From the NCBI RefSeq assembly GCF_000420025.1, contig NZ_ATUD01000003.1, forward strand, positions 186,001 to 250,000: a stretch of DNA of 64,000 bases, read 5' to 3'. This document shows positions 42,533 to 52,163 of this stretch, one piece after another; within the stretch, counting starts at the first letter, position 1, and each line of letters opens with the position of its first letter. The position numbers and the translations under genes were made by a program. A model generated the notes under the pieces. It did not search any database. It had not been told where the DNA came from and worked only from the letters and a program-made list of their open reading frames with translations. The DNA comes from Patulibacter americanus DSM 16676 (GTDB taxonomy: Bacteria; Actinomycetota; Thermoleophilia; Solirubrobacterales; Solirubrobacteraceae).

Positions 42533-43048
42533 TCAGGTGCCCGCGGCCGTGCAGGCCGGGGTGCGTCGCCGCAGGTCGGCGGGCGCCGAGGAGGCCGCGC
42601 CGGTCAGATCCCCCAGGTCGAGGGCGGAGAGCGCGGCCACGTCGCCGCGGCGCACGCGGGCGGCCGTCGCCGTCGCCCGGGCCTGCGCGGCCCGCAGGGT
42701 CGGGGCCACCGCGTCGTGGTAGCGGCGCCACTCCTGCGGGGGCCGGGCCGCGGCCACGTCGCGCAGGTGTCCGGCGGTGCGGTCGAGGTACGGCCCGGCG
42801 ACCCGGGCCGCCGCGGCCCGCAACGCCTCGGGGGAGCGGTCGGCGTCCGCGGCGGTGCTCGACCGGATGGCCCCCGCCGTCCGCGCGGCGTCGTCGCGCA
42901 GCGCGGCGCAGGCGTCCTGCCACGCGGCCGCGTACGTCGCCGCACCGTCCTCCCGGTCGTCGCCGCCACCGAGGGCGAGCACGAGGACGAGGACGACGAC
43001 CACGGCCGCCGCCACGGCGCCCCCGAGGAGGGCGCGGCGTCGCGTCAC
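42533..43048 (-). CDS. Membrane-anchored helical protein with conserved cysteine pair
   Basis: 171 residues: a short basic start, one strong membrane helix (GGAVAAAVVVVLVLVLAL), then an extracytoplasmic helical domain that begins AWQDACAALRDDAART and ends RRTPACTAAGT. PPQEWRRYHDAVAPTLRAAQA in the middle matches the neighbours' PP-x-x-W motif. The GTG start overlaps the stop of the next upstream gene (GTGA), so the two paralogues are co-translated. Function unknown. Confidence 0.8.
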   Translation of the reverse strand: MTRRRALLGGAVAAAVVVVLVLVLALGGGDDREDGAATYAAAWQDACAALRDDAARTAGAIRSSTAADADRSPEALRAAAARVAGPYLDRTAGHLRDVAAARPPQEWRRYHDAVAPTLRAAQARATATAARVRRGDVAALSALDLGDLTGAASSAPADLRRRTPACTAAGT

Positions 43049-43569
43049 CGCTGGACGGTGCAGTCCGGGGCCTGGTCGCGCAGGGCACCCGGAGCGCTCG
43101 TGGAGGCCGGGCCGACGCCCCCGAGGGCGAGGAGCGGGAGCGCCTCGGCGTCGCCGGACTGCAGGCGCCGCACCCCGTCGGCGACGGTGCGCTCGCGGGC
43201 GGCGAGGTCGCGGGTGGCCGTCGCGTGCCAGGTGCGCCAGACCGCCGGCGGCTCGAGCGCCTCGGCGTCGCGCAGGGGTGCACGCAACGCCCGGGCGAGC
43301 TTGCGGGCCGGAACGGCCAGGTCGGCCACGACCGCCTCGGTGCGCAGGCCGGTGGCGACGGCCTCGTCACCGGCGTCGGGCGAGGTCGTCGCGGCGCTCG
43401 AGACGTCCGTGCGGAACGCGCTGAGGGCGGACGCGACGTCGCGGCAGACGCCGTTCCAGCCCTCCGCGTACTCCTCCTCGGGATTCGCGCCGCAGCCCGT
43501 GGCGGCCAGGGCGGCGACGAGGCCGAGCGCGAGGGCGGCACGGGGCGGGGTCGGGAGGCGTCGCGGCAT
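43045..43569 (-). CDS. Putative lipoprotein, paralogue of neighbouring helical proteins
   Basis: 174 residues. Signal with lipobox AATGC, then EEEYAEGWNGVCRDVASALSAFRTDV, the shared LEPPAVWRTWHATATRDL motif and a C-terminal QAPDCTVQR. ATG 43569 is chosen since TACGAT lies seven bases upstream; an ATG at 43578 is in frame but overlaps that box. It overlaps the downstream paralogue by 4 bp. Function unknown; the Cys pair near the two ends of the mature domain is shared with the paralogues. Confidence 0.82.
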   Translation of the reverse strand: MPRRLPTPPRAALALGLVAALAATGCGANPEEEYAEGWNGVCRDVASALSAFRTDVSSAATTSPDAGDEAVATGLRTEAVVADLAVPARKLARALRAPLRDAEALEPPAVWRTWHATATRDLAARERTVADGVRRLQSGDAEALPLLALGGVGPASTSAPGALRDQAPDCTVQR

Positions 43570-43648
43570 CCCCGCCATCGTAGGGCGGGGGGCCGGGGCC
43601 ACGCGCCCCCGCACGCGGCGCCCACGGCGGCGCGGCGCCGTGGGCCCG

Positions 43649-44116
43649 TCAGCGGGCGGCGGTGCGGCAGGCCGGCGCGTCGGCGAGCACGGCCTCGGGA
43701 ACCTCCGGCACGTGCGTCGCCGCGCCCGTCCGCAGCTCGGCGGCCAGGGGGCCGGAGAGCGTCCCGCGGCGGGCGGCCGACGCCGCGCGTTCCATCGTGG
43801 CGACATGGGCGCGCAGCGCGGCGACGGTCCCGTGCTCGAAGGGCGCGTCGGCCGCGGGGGGCCGGACCGCGGCGAGACGGTCGGTGGCCGCCTTGACGCG
43901 CACGACGTAGGCGTCGACCGCGTCCGCCATCGCCCGGCCCGCGGACGGTCCGTCGCGCCGCACGAGGTCGTCCTGCAGCGCGGAGCTCGCCTTCCCGACC
44001 TCGAGGCACGTCCGCTGGGTGGCGGACGCGAAGGCGGTCGGGTCGCCCTCGCCGCAGCCGCCGAGGGCGAGCACGCAGGCGAGCAGGATCCAGGGACGGG
44101 TGACGCGCGGCACCAT
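43649..44116 (-). CDS. Putative lipoprotein, diverged paralogue of neighbouring helical proteins
   Basis: 155 residues. Signal peptide RPWILLACVLALGGC with lipobox LGGC, then ASATQRTCLEVGKASSALQDDL, AVRPPAADAPFEHGTVAALRAHVATME and a C-terminal ADAPACRTAAR. The Trp of the PP-x-x-W motif is lost. ATG 44116 follows TAGCCT by seven bases. It is separated by 79 bp from the next paralogue on the same strand. Confidence 0.8.
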   Translation of the reverse strand: MVPRVTRPWILLACVLALGGCGEGDPTAFASATQRTCLEVGKASSALQDDLVRRDGPSAGRAMADAVDAYVVRVKAATDRLAAVRPPAADAPFEHGTVAALRAHVATMERAASAARRGTLSGPLAAELRTGAATHVPEVPEAVLADAPACRTAAR

Positions 44117-44159
44117 GCCCGGGAGGCTAGAGCGTCGGCCCCCGCGTACGCTGCGGGGC

Positions 44160-44489
44160 ATGGACGTTCCGCTCGAGCAGCTCGCCGCGGTCTCCGAGGC
44201 CGTGGGCCGGGCCGAGGAGGCCGTCGCCGACGAGGCGTGGACCTCGGCCCGCACCGCCCTGGACGACGTCGACCGCCTGCTGGAGGACCTGCGCGAGGTC
44301 TACCGCGAGCTGGGGGCGAAGGAGCGCACGACGCTCGGCGCGATCGCCGGCCCGCTGCGCGCCCGCCGCGACGCGGCGGCGGCCCGCGTGCCGAAGCCGC
44401 GCGCCGTCACCGATGGCGCACCGGTCGAGGACCCGGAGCAGGAGGCCGACCCGGAGACCGGCGCCCCGCCGGTCCCGCCCGTCAGTTGA
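44160..44489 (+). CDS. Small helical protein of unknown function
   Basis: 109 residues, not recognised. Residues 1-75 are helical and charged (LEQLAAVSEAVGRAEEAVADEAWTSARTALDDVDRLLEDLREVYRELGAKERTTLGAIAGPLRARRDAA), with coiled-coil character; the tail is acidic and Pro-rich. No signal peptide. ATG 44160 lies seven bases after TACGCT. The 3' end overlaps the convergent YqgE gene by 8 bp. The spacing of Trp-Thr-Ser-Ala-Arg-x-x-Leu suggests a TPR-like or spectrin-like helix pair, but that is a guess. Confidence 0.72.
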   Translation: MDVPLEQLAAVSEAVGRAEEAVADEAWTSARTALDDVDRLLEDLREVYRELGAKERTTLGAIAGPLRARRDAAAARVPKPRAVTDGAPVEDPEQEADPETGAPPVPPVS

Positions 44490-45024
44490 CCGACGGGTCC
44501 TCGGGCGCGTGGGCGAGGAGCGCATAGGGCCCGCCCATCCGCTCGAGGGCGAGGTGCCAGAGCCGCGAGGCGTCGGGCACGAACAGGTCGTCGGGCTGCG
44601 CGGGGACGACGAGCCAGTCCGCGGCCTCGAGCTCGGCGTCGAGCTGCTCGGGGGCCCAGCCGGCGTAGCCCGCGTAGGCGCGGGCCCGGTCGACGTCGGG
44701 GCAGCGCGGGTCCTCGTCGCCGCGGACCATGCCGATGCGTCCCAGCACCAGGAGCGCGGCGTCGGCCGGGTCCCGGAACTCCGCCACCGTCAGCAGCGAG
44801 TCCGGCTGCACGGGCCCGCCGTCGTGGACGACGTCGTCGGGGGCGAACATCGGGGCGATGTCCGGGACGACGGCCTCGACCGCGGTCTCGGTGGGGCGGT
44901 TGAGGACGATCCCCAGGGCACCGTCGCGGTCGTGGTCGACGATGAGGACCACGGTGCGCGCGAAGTTCGCATCACCGATCGTGGGGGAGGCAACCAGGAG
45001 CTGCCCGGAGAGCCGACGCGCCAT
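44482..45024 (-). CDS. YqgE/AlgH-family protein (DUF179)
   Basis: 180 residues. Family blocks are GQLLVASPTIGDANFARTVVLIVDHDRDGALGIVLNRPT, VVHDGGPVQPDSLLTV, and the C-terminal ARAYAGYAGWAPEQLDAELEAADWLVVPAQPDDLF. The fold is known from structures but the biochemical role is not settled; AlgH affects alginate production in Pseudomonas. ATG 45024 has GGGG six to nine bases upstream and no -10 box next to it. Confidence 0.92.
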   Translation of the reverse strand: MARRLSGQLLVASPTIGDANFARTVVLIVDHDRDGALGIVLNRPTETAVEAVVPDIAPMFAPDDVVHDGGPVQPDSLLTVAEFRDPADAALLVLGRIGMVRGDEDPRCPDVDRARAYAGYAGWAPEQLDAELEAADWLVVPAQPDDLFVPDASRLWHLALERMGGPYALLAHAPEDPSVN

Positions 45025-45151
45025 CCCCACGGATGCTGGCAGGTCTGTCCCCGCGACGCGATGGGGACGGCTGATCCGGTCCGCCCGCCGCCGTCGCGCG
45101 CCGGCCCCCGCTGCACCCGGGGTCGGCCCGCGCCCGTCGTACGCTGGGGCG

Positions 45152-46012
45152 ATGCGCCTGGCCCGCTTCTCCCACCCCGCCGTCGACGGCCCCCTCCACG
45201 GCGAGGTCCGCGGCGAGCAGGTCGTGGCGTTCGCCGACGGCAGCACGGTGCTCGGCCGACTGACCTCGGGCGATCGCACGCCGGCCGGCGGCGCGGCGTA
45301 CGGGCTGGCCGAGGTCGAGCTGCTCATGCCCCACGAGCCCAGCGGGCTCTTCGGCATCGGCCGCAACTACGCCGCCCACGCCGCCGAGCTCGGCAACGCC
45401 GTGCCCACCACGCCGATCGTCTTCGCGATGCCCCCGGCCGCCGCGACGGGCCCGTCCGGACCGGTGCGCAAGCCGACGGTCACGGAGCAGCTGGACTACG
45501 AGGTCGAGCTGGCGATCGTCGCCGGCCGGCTGCCCGACGGCACGATCGGCGCGGCGGGCTACTGCGTCGCGAACGACGTCAGCGCCCGCGACCTGCAGGC
45601 GTCGGAGGGCCAGTGGGCGCGCGCGAAGGGCGCCGACACGTTCGTGCCGTTCGGCCCGTGGATCACCACGGCCGACGAGGTGGTCGGCCCCGACGGCGCC
45701 GCCGCGGGGGAGACGCCGACGCTCCGCCTGCGCTCCTGGGTCGACGGGCAGCTGCGCCAGGACGCCACGACGGGCGACCTGATCTTCGGCGTCCGCGAGC
45801 TCCTGGACCACATCGGCGCGACGACGACGCTGCGCCCCGGCGACCTGATCCTCACGGGCACCCCGCACGGCGTCGGCAAGGCGACCCCGCGCCCCGACGG
45901 CTCGGGCACGGGCGTCTACCTGCAGCCGGGGAACGTCGTGCGGATGGAGATCGAGCACCTCGGCGTCATCGAGCACCCGATCGAAGACGGGGCCGGGCGC
46001 CGGCAGCGGTAG
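45152..46012 (+). CDS. Fumarylacetoacetate hydrolase-family protein
   Basis: 286 residues. The C-terminal FAH domain shows GIGRNYAAHAAE, TEQLDYEVELAIVAGR (metal-binding Glu residues), GYCVANDVSARDLQASEGQWARAKGADTF, FGVRELLDHIGATTTLRPGDLILTGTPHGVG. Relatives include 2-hydroxyhepta-2,4-diene-1,7-dioate isomerases, fumarylpyruvate hydrolases and oxaloacetate decarboxylases, which cannot be told apart here. The first ~60 residues form the usual N-terminal FAH-associated domain. ATG 45152 follows TACGCT by six bases. Confidence 0.92.
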   Translation: MRLARFSHPAVDGPLHGEVRGEQVVAFADGSTVLGRLTSGDRTPAGGAAYGLAEVELLMPHEPSGLFGIGRNYAAHAAELGNAVPTTPIVFAMPPAAATGPSGPVRKPTVTEQLDYEVELAIVAGRLPDGTIGAAGYCVANDVSARDLQASEGQWARAKGADTFVPFGPWITTADEVVGPDGAAAGETPTLRLRSWVDGQLRQDATTGDLIFGVRELLDHIGATTTLRPGDLILTGTPHGVGKATPRPDGSGTGVYLQPGNVVRMEIEHLGVIEHPIEDGAGRRQR

Positions 46013-46130
46013 CGGCCTCCGCTGCTTCGATGTTCGTCGACTCGCTCCCACCCAGCACCGCCGACCGCGACCGCCGGCACCCGGCCGGCGCACCGCAGGG
46101 GCGACGCCTGGGTCATGGGTACGGAACGAC

Positions 46131-46156
46131 GACGGGCCGGCGAATGCCGGCCCGTC
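46131..46156 (-). terminator. Hairpin terminator of clpP
   Basis: GACGGGCCGGC / GCCGGCCCGTC with a 4-nt loop, 36 bp after the clpP stop. On the minus strand the stem is followed by GTCGTTCCG, the shared tail. Confidence 0.8.
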
Positions 46157-46191
46157 GGGTGCTGCTGCGTCCGGCGCGGGGCCGGACCGGG

Positions 46192-46818
46192 CTACTGGAC
46201 GGAGAAGCCGTCGTTCGGCTTCTTGAGGTCCGGGAGCTCCGGGCCGAGGACCGTGTCGATCAGGCCGTACTCCTTGGCCTGGATCGGCGAGAAGAAGCGG
46301 TCGCGCTCCATGTCGCGGTCGATGATCTCGCGCGGCTGACCCGTCAGGCCGACGTAGATGTCGTTCAGGCGGTCGCGGGTCTTCAGCAGCTCGCGGGCGT
46401 GGATCTCGATGTCCGACGCCTGGCCCTCGAAGCCCGTCACGGACGGCTGGTGCGTGAGGATGCGCGAGTTCGGCAGCGAGGAGCGCTTGCCCTTCGCGCC
46501 GCCCGCGAGGATCAGCGAGCCGGCGGACATCGCGATGCCGACGCAGATCGTGCGCACGTCGGGCTTGACGAAGTTCATCGTGTCGAGGATCGCCAGGCCG
46601 GCGGTCACCGAGCCACCCGGCGAGTTGACGTAGATCGAGATGTCCTTGTCCTCGTCGTCCGAGGCCAGGTGCAGGAGCTGCGCGACGATCAGGTTCGCCA
46701 CCTGGTCGTCGATCCCCGTCCCGAGGAAGATGATCCGCTCGTTCAGGAGGCGGCTGAAGATGTCGTACTCGCGCTCGCCGCGCGCGGTGCGCTCGACGAC
46801 GACCGGAACCAGAGGCAT
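46192..46818 (-). CDS. clpP: ATP-dependent Clp protease proteolytic subunit
   Basis: 208 residues with [40 protein letters not shown] and [20 protein letters not shown]. The catalytic serine lies in [22 protein letters not shown], where most ClpPs have GMAASMGA, and the histidine in [31 protein letters not shown] supplies the aspartate. The triad is thus complete but the handle region (SVTGFEG in place of GGxxGQ) diverges, as in the second ClpP of actinobacteria or cyanobacteria; a second clpP probably exists elsewhere. ATG 46818 follows TAGGCT by six bases. No clpX or tig is adjacent. Confidence 0.93.
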   Translation of the reverse strand: MPLVPVVVERTARGEREYDIFSRLLNERIIFLGTGIDDQVANLIVAQLLHLASDDEDKDISIYVNSPGGSVTAGLAILDTMNFVKPDVRTICVGIAMSAGSLILAGGAKGKRSSLPNSRILTHQPSVTGFEGQASDIEIHARELLKTRDRLNDIYVGLTGQPREIIDRDMERDRFFSPIQAKEYGLIDTVLGPELPDLKKPNDGFSVQ

Positions 46819-47028
46819 GCGAGCAGCCTAGCGGTACGGCGCGGCGGCCCCGCCGCCCAGGGGTCTTGCGGGCCCGCGCCCGGCGTGGTCGGGGGTGGCC
46901 TCGCGGGTCGTCGTCCGGAGCATCCGGAGACGAGCACCCCGCACGGCCCGGCGCCCCCCGGGCGCGGCAGCCGCCGGATCTGTCGCCCTCAAGGCCCCCG
47001 CGAAAGCCCGGGCGTACAGTGGACGGCT

Positions 47029-47816
<788 letters not shown>

Positions 47817-47820
<4 letters not shown>

Positions 47821-48632
47821 GCGTCTCGTCCGTCACCGGCGCGCTGCCGGACCCGAACGCCCCGTTCACCGAGGAGCGCCGCGGCCTGATCTGGCTCTGC
47901 GAGCGCGAGGTCGTCCGCTTCCTGAAGCTCTGGGTGCAGACGCTCATCGCCCCCGTGATGAGCTCGCTGCTGTTCATCGTCGTCTTCGGCGTCGCGCTCG
48001 GCGACCGGATCGCCGACGTCGACGGCGTGCCCTACAAGCAGTTCATCGTCCCCGGCCTCGTCGTCCAGGCGATCCTCACCGCGGCGTACTCCAACAACTC
48101 CTCCACGGTCTTCCAGGCCCGGTCGGACCGCTTCATCAACGACGTGCTGTCGAGCCCCCTGCGCTGGTGGGAGGTCAACATCGGTCTGGCCATCGGCGGC
48201 GTCGTGCGCGGCCTGATGACCGGGATCCTGCTCCTGATCCTCGCGGTCGCGATGACCGGGATCGGGGTGGAGCGCCCGTTCGTGCTGCTGATCGCCACCG
48301 CCCTCGTGCTCGTGGCGTTCGCCCAGCTCGGCGTGATCGCCGGGATCTACGCCAAGTCGTGGGACTTCATGGCGTTCGTGACGTCGCTGGTGATCCTGCC
48401 CCTGAGCTTCCTCGGCGGGATCTTCTACTCCGTGGACCGGCTCCCGGCCGCCTGGGAGCTCGTCTCCCACTTCAACCCGATCTTCTACCTCGTGCAGGCG
48501 TTCCGGATCGGGTTCGTCGGCCAGGGCGACGTGTCGGTGTGGCTCGCGCTCGCGGTGCTGGTCGCGCTCGCGGCGGGGCTGAGCGCCTGGTGCGCCTGGC
48601 TCTTCAAGACCGGGCACCGGCTCAAGCCGTGA
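47817..48632 (+). CDS. ABC-2 type exporter, permease
   Basis: 271 residues with six membrane helices and the ABC-2 permease signature: an N-terminal amphipathic ERREVVRFLK-like segment (LCEREVVRFLKLWVQTLIAPV), YKQFIVPGLVVQAILTAAYSNNSSTVFQARSDRFINDVLSSPL, and SLVILPLSFLGGIFYSVDRLPAAWELVSHFNPIFYLVQAFR. It matches the YadH-like half-transporters that pair with the preceding ATPase. Overlaps at both ends (GTGA) tie it into an operon with the ATPase and the EamA gene. Confidence 0.92.
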
Positions 48633-49666
48633 GCGTCGCAGGCGGAGCGGGGGAGGGCGCGCCGGGTGCGCCGACGGGCGGGTCCGCGCCGGACCGGCCC
48701 GTCGCCGGCGCGGCGGACGTGCCCGGGGGCGCGGGTGGTCCCGCGGTCTCGCCCGGCCGCCCCGCCGCGCCCGACATCGCCCTGATCCTGGGGTCGATCG
48801 CGTCCATCCAGATCTCGGCCGCCGTCGCGACGCACATGTTCGACACGGTCGGCGCGCTCGGGGCGACGCTGATCCGCAACGCCATCGCCGCCGTCGTCGT
48901 GTTCGTCCTCGTGCGGCCGGCGCTGCGGGGGCTGTCGCGCAGCGCCTGGCGGGCCGTGATCCCGTACGGCATCGCGCTCGGCGTGATGAACGGTTCCTTC
49001 TACCTCGGCCTGGAGCGCGTCGACCTGGGCACCGCGGTGGCGATCGAGTTCCTCGGTCCCCTGACCGTCGGCGCGATCTTCGCCCGCCGGGCCCGCGACC
49101 GCGCCTGGGTGCTCGTCGCCGCGATCGGCGTCCTCGCGCTCACCCGCCCGTGGAGCGACGCGCACGCCGACCCGGTCGGTGTCGCGTGGCTGCTCGTGGC
49201 GGCCGCGTGCTGGGGCGCGTACATCCCGCTGGGCGGGCGGGCGGCCCGCGAGCTGCCCGGTCTGCAGCCGGTGGCGCTCGCGCTCGGCATCGCGGCGCTG
49301 ATCGCGCTGGTCCCGGGCGTCGTCGAGTCCGGGGGCGACCTGCTCGACCCCCACGTGCTCCTGATCGGCCTCGTCGCTGCGACCGCCGGGTCCGTCGTGC
49401 CGTACTCCCTGGAGCAGCTGGCGCTGCGCCGGGTCGCCCCCGGCGTCTTCGGCGTGCTCATGGCGCTCGAGCCGGGCGTGGCCGCGCTGGCGGGCCTCGT
49501 CGTCCTCGGCCAGGGGCTGCCGGCGCTGTCCGTCCTGGGGCTCGCCCTCGTGGTCGCCGCCGGCGTCGGCGTCACCCGCGCGGCGCCGTCGTCGGGCCCG
49601 GCGGCGGCGGTCGCGGCGGCGGGCCCCGACCCGGCCGGCGGCCCGGTCATCGACCCGCCGGCCTGA
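48629..49666 (+). CDS. EamA/RhtA-family metabolite exporter
   Basis: 345 residues. A disordered Gly/Pro/Ala tail of ~50 residues precedes ten helices in two EamA repeats: SIQISAAVATHMFDTVGALGATLIRN...GVMNGSFYLGLERVDLGTAVAIEFLGPL and VAWLLVAAACWGAYIPLGGRAARELPGLQ...YSLEQLALRRVAPGVFGVLMALEPGVAALAGLVVLGQ. The GSFYLGLERVDLGTAVAIEFLGPL block is typical of the RhtA (threonine/homoserine) branch. Translationally coupled to the ABC permease gene by GTGA overlap; any functional link is unclear. Confidence 0.9.
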   Translation: MSVAGGAGEGAPGAPTGGSAPDRPVAGAADVPGGAGGPAVSPGRPAAPDIALILGSIASIQISAAVATHMFDTVGALGATLIRNAIAAVVVFVLVRPALRGLSRSAWRAVIPYGIALGVMNGSFYLGLERVDLGTAVAIEFLGPLTVGAIFARRARDRAWVLVAAIGVLALTRPWSDAHADPVGVAWLLVAAACWGAYIPLGGRAARELPGLQPVALALGIAALIALVPGVVESGGDLLDPHVLLIGLVAATAGSVVPYSLEQLALRRVAPGVFGVLMALEPGVAALAGLVVLGQGLPALSVLGLALVVAAGVGVTRAAPSSGPAAAVAAAGPDPAGGPVIDPPA

Positions 49667-49710
49667 GCGCGCGGCGGCACCACAGGCCGACGACCGGGAT
49701 ACTGCTGCGC

Positions 49711-50256
49711 GTGCCGCCCGTGAACCTCCCGAACGTCCTCACCGTGGGGCGCATCCTGCTGGTGCCGGTGATGGTGCTGGCACTCACGCGGGAGACGACC
49801 ACGGGCGACGTCGTCGCGGCGTTCCTCTTCTGGCTCGCGTCCGTGACCGACTTCGTGGACGGCTGGCTCGCCCGCCGCGCGGAGCAGATCACGAACTTCG
49901 GCAAGCTGATGGACCCCATCGCGGACAAGCTGCTGGTGGCCTCCGCCCTCATCACCCTCGTCGCGCTCGACCGCCTGGCGGCCTGGGTCGCCGTGATCAT
50001 CATCGGCCGGGAGCTGGCCGTGACGATCACCCGGGCGTTCGCGGCCCAGCAGGGCGAGGTCATCGCCGCGGCTTGGCTCGGCAAGGTCAAGACGGCGTTC
50101 CAGCTGCTCGTGATCCTGCTCCTGATCCTCATCGACCCGACGCCGACCTGGCTCGACGTCGCGGTCTGGGCGATGGTCGCCATCACCCTCTGGAGCGGCC
50201 TGGACTACTTCCTGGGCCTCCGGCGCACCATGCAGCGCCCGCCCGCGGCCACCTGA
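49711..50256 (+). CDS. pgsA: CDP-alcohol phosphatidyltransferase, PgsA type
   Basis: Makes phosphatidylglycerophosphate from CDP-diacylglycerol and glycerol-3-phosphate. 181 residues with the N-terminal VNLPNVLTVGRILLVPVMVL and the complete CDP-OH motif in DFVDGWLARRAEQITNFGKLMDPIADKLL (D-x2-D-G-x2-A-R-x8-G-x3-D-x3-D). Five or six membrane helices. GTG 49711 has a nearby TACTGC but no ribosome site. Upstream reading frames extend into the EamA gene in another phase and were ignored. Confidence 0.92.
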   Translation: MPPVNLPNVLTVGRILLVPVMVLALTRETTTGDVVAAFLFWLASVTDFVDGWLARRAEQITNFGKLMDPIADKLLVASALITLVALDRLAAWVAVIIIGRELAVTITRAFAAQQGEVIAAAWLGKVKTAFQLLVILLLILIDPTPTWLDVAVWAMVAITLWSGLDYFLGLRRTMQRPPAAT

Positions 50257-50691
50257 ACGACGGGCGGGCGGCCCCGCCCGGCTCCTCATCCTGACGCGCC
50301 GGCCTCGTACCCGGCATGACCTGACGCGCCGACCGCTCGGGCCGCCGCGCGTCGCGTCGACCGCGATCGCCCGTGCGCCGCGGCAGCGGGCGTTCACGGC
50401 CGGTCCCGGGGCGCCCGCGAGGTGCCGCGCATGCCCCTGGCCGTTCGTCCGGACGCGTGCGCGATCCGTGGCCAGATGGGCGGCCAGGAGACTGTGACCG
50501 AGATCACCCTCACGGCGCAGATGTCACGAACCTTGTGCTATTCCTTGCGACCACGACGACACGACGCGTCGGCACCGTGCGGATCAGACGATCCCGGGGC
50601 CACGTCAGACGGTCGACGGTGAGTCATTCATCGTGGTCGCCAACCGGTGGGGAGCCGGGCGGCGATCGAACGCACGAGGGGAAGTTCCGAC
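50257..50691. other. 435-bp gene-free leader region of the sigma factor gene
   Basis: No convincing gene. The left part holds a GC-rich stem after pgsA and two CTGACGCGCCG repeats (about 50291 and 50321). The right part (50515-50560) is locally AT-richer than the surroundings and contains CTTGTGCTATTCCTTG, a possible promoter, implying a long leader for rpoD. No known riboregulator was recognised. Confidence 0.4.
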
Positions 50692-51846
50692 GTGAGCACC
50701 AACGAGGCCCTGCTGGCCGACGAGACGCCGATCACCGAGATCGACGAGATGCGAACGCTCATCGCGGACGGTCAGGAGCGAGGCTTCCTGACCGTCGCCC
50801 AGATCGCCGCGGCGCTCGAGGAGGCCGAGGTCACCAAGGAGCAGCTCCGCGGGTTCCACGCGCACCTGGAGGAGCTCGGCGTGGACGTGGTCCACGGCGA
50901 GGCCGACGCGACCGACAAGACCGCCCGCGAGGCCGAGCGGCTCGAGCAGGCCGGGTCGCGCAAGGACCGCGAGGCCGGGGCGGCGCCGAAGGAGCGCCCC
51001 CAGATCGACCTGACCGTCGAGCCGAGCCTGGACTCGCTGCGCATGTACCTGCGGTCCATCGGCCGCGTGGCGCTGCTGACGGCCGACCAGGAGGTCACCC
51101 TCGCCAAGCGCATCGAGCGCGGCGACATGCAGGCCAAGCAGCAGATGATCGAGGCCAACCTGCGCCTCGTCGTCTCGATCGCCAAGGCCTACCTCGGCCG
51201 TGGCCTGAGCTTCCTCGACCTGATCCAGGAGGGTTCGCTCGGCCTCATTCGCGCGGTCGAGAAGTTCGACTACCGCCGCGGCTACAAGTTCTCCACCTAC
51301 GCGACGTGGTGGATCCGCCAGGCCGTCACCCGCGCGATCGCGGACAAGGGCCGCACGATCCGCATCCCGGTGCACATGGTCGAGAAGCTCAACAAGGTCG
51401 TGCACGTCGAGCGCCAGCTCGTCCAGTCCCTCGGCCGGCAGCCCACGCCGGAGGAGATCGCGGACGAGGTCGACATGCAGGTCCGCGACGTGCGGGACAT
51501 CCTGCGCATGTCGCAGCAGCCGATCTCGCTCGAGAAGCCCGTCGGCGAGGACGAGGAGTCCTCCCTCGGCGACTTCGTCGAGGACAAGGACGCCGAGTCG
51601 CCGTTCGAGATGACGAGCGAGCAGCTGCGCAAGGAGCACGTCCGCCGGGCCCTCTCGACGCTGCCCAAGCGCGAGCGCGAGGTCATCGAGATGCGCTTCG
51701 GCCTCTCCGGCGACCAGCCCTCGACGCTCGAGGAGGTCGGCCGCGCGTTCGACGTCACCCGCGAGCGCATCCGTCAGATCGAGAGCCACACGCTCAAGAA
51801 GCTCGAGTCGCTGCCGGAGTCGCAGCGCCTCCGCGACACCGTCTGA
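50692..51846 (+). CDS. rpoD: Principal RNA polymerase sigma factor (sigma-70, RpoD/SigA group)
   Basis: 384 residues. Region 1.1-like start ([37 protein letters not shown]), region 1.2 [32 protein letters not shown], region 2 ([74 protein letters not shown]), region 3 and region 4 with the -35-binding helix [26 protein letters not shown]. Region 1.1 plus the short non-conserved region mark the housekeeping or a close group 2 factor. GTG 50692 has GAGGGGAAG upstream, one of the few strong ribosome sites here. Confidence 0.95.
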   Translation: MSTNEALLADETPITEIDEMRTLIADGQERGFLTVAQIAAALEEAEVTKEQLRGFHAHLEELGVDVVHGEADATDKTAREAERLEQAGSRKDREAGAAPKERPQIDLTVEPSLDSLRMYLRSIGRVALLTADQEVTLAKRIERGDMQAKQQMIEANLRLVVSIAKAYLGRGLSFLDLIQEGSLGLIRAVEKFDYRRGYKFSTYATWWIRQAVTRAIADKGRTIRIPVHMVEKLNKVVHVERQLVQSLGRQPTPEEIADEVDMQVRDVRDILRMSQQPISLEKPVGEDEESSLGDFVEDKDAESPFEMTSEQLRKEHVRRALSTLPKREREVIEMRFGLSGDQPSTLEEVGRAFDVTRERIRQIESHTLKKLESLPESQRLRDTV

Positions 51847-51927
51847 GCGGGCCAGGGGACCGGGCCCCACCCCGAGCTTCGGTCGGCGCCTCGCGGAGGA
51901 CGTCGGCACGGCTCGGGGCACCCGTGG

Positions 51928-51956
51928 GCGAGGCGGCACGATTCGCGCCGCCTCGC
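51928..51956 (+). terminator. Hairpin terminator of rpoD
   Basis: GCGAGGCGGC / GCCGCCTCGC with a 9-nt loop, about 80 bp after the rpoD stop and directly before TAGGAT (51957-51962), the -10-like box of the following tRNA. Confidence 0.65.
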
Positions 51957-51974
51957 TAGGATCCAGCATCGCTC

Positions 51975-52056
51975 GGGGGGATGTCCGAGTGGTTAAAGGA
52001 GACGGGCTGTAAACCCGTTGGCTCTGCCTACACAGGTTCGAATCCTGTTCCCCCCA
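51975..52056 (+). tRNA. tRNA-Tyr(GTA)
   Basis: 82-nt class II tRNA: GGGGGGA/TCCCCCC acceptor, D-arm with GTGGTTAAAG, anticodon loop CTGTAAA (anticodon GTA), long variable arm, T-arm ACAGGTTCGAATCCTGT, discriminator A. CCA is not encoded. TAGGAT lies 12 bp upstream. Confidence 0.97.
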
Positions 52057-52063
52057 CCTGCCG

Positions 52064-52095
52064 AAGGCCCCGCACCGCGGGGCCTTTGTCGTTCC
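52064..52095 (+). terminator. Hairpin terminator of tRNA-Tyr
   Basis: AAGGCCCCGC / GCGGGGCCTT with a 3-nt loop (52064-52086), followed by TGTCGTTCC (52087-52095), the tail seen after other hairpins in this window. Confidence 0.85.
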
Positions 52096-52163
52096 GGGGG
52101 GCGTCGCGCCGATCGTTCGGGCACCTGCCGCGCCGCCCGTTCGGGGCGCTGCCGGGTCAGGCC

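Noticed and set aside
50422-50622. 66-codon plus-strand frame before rpoD
   Set aside because: No ribosome site, no -10 box at the right distance and no recognisable sequence; treated as leader DNA.
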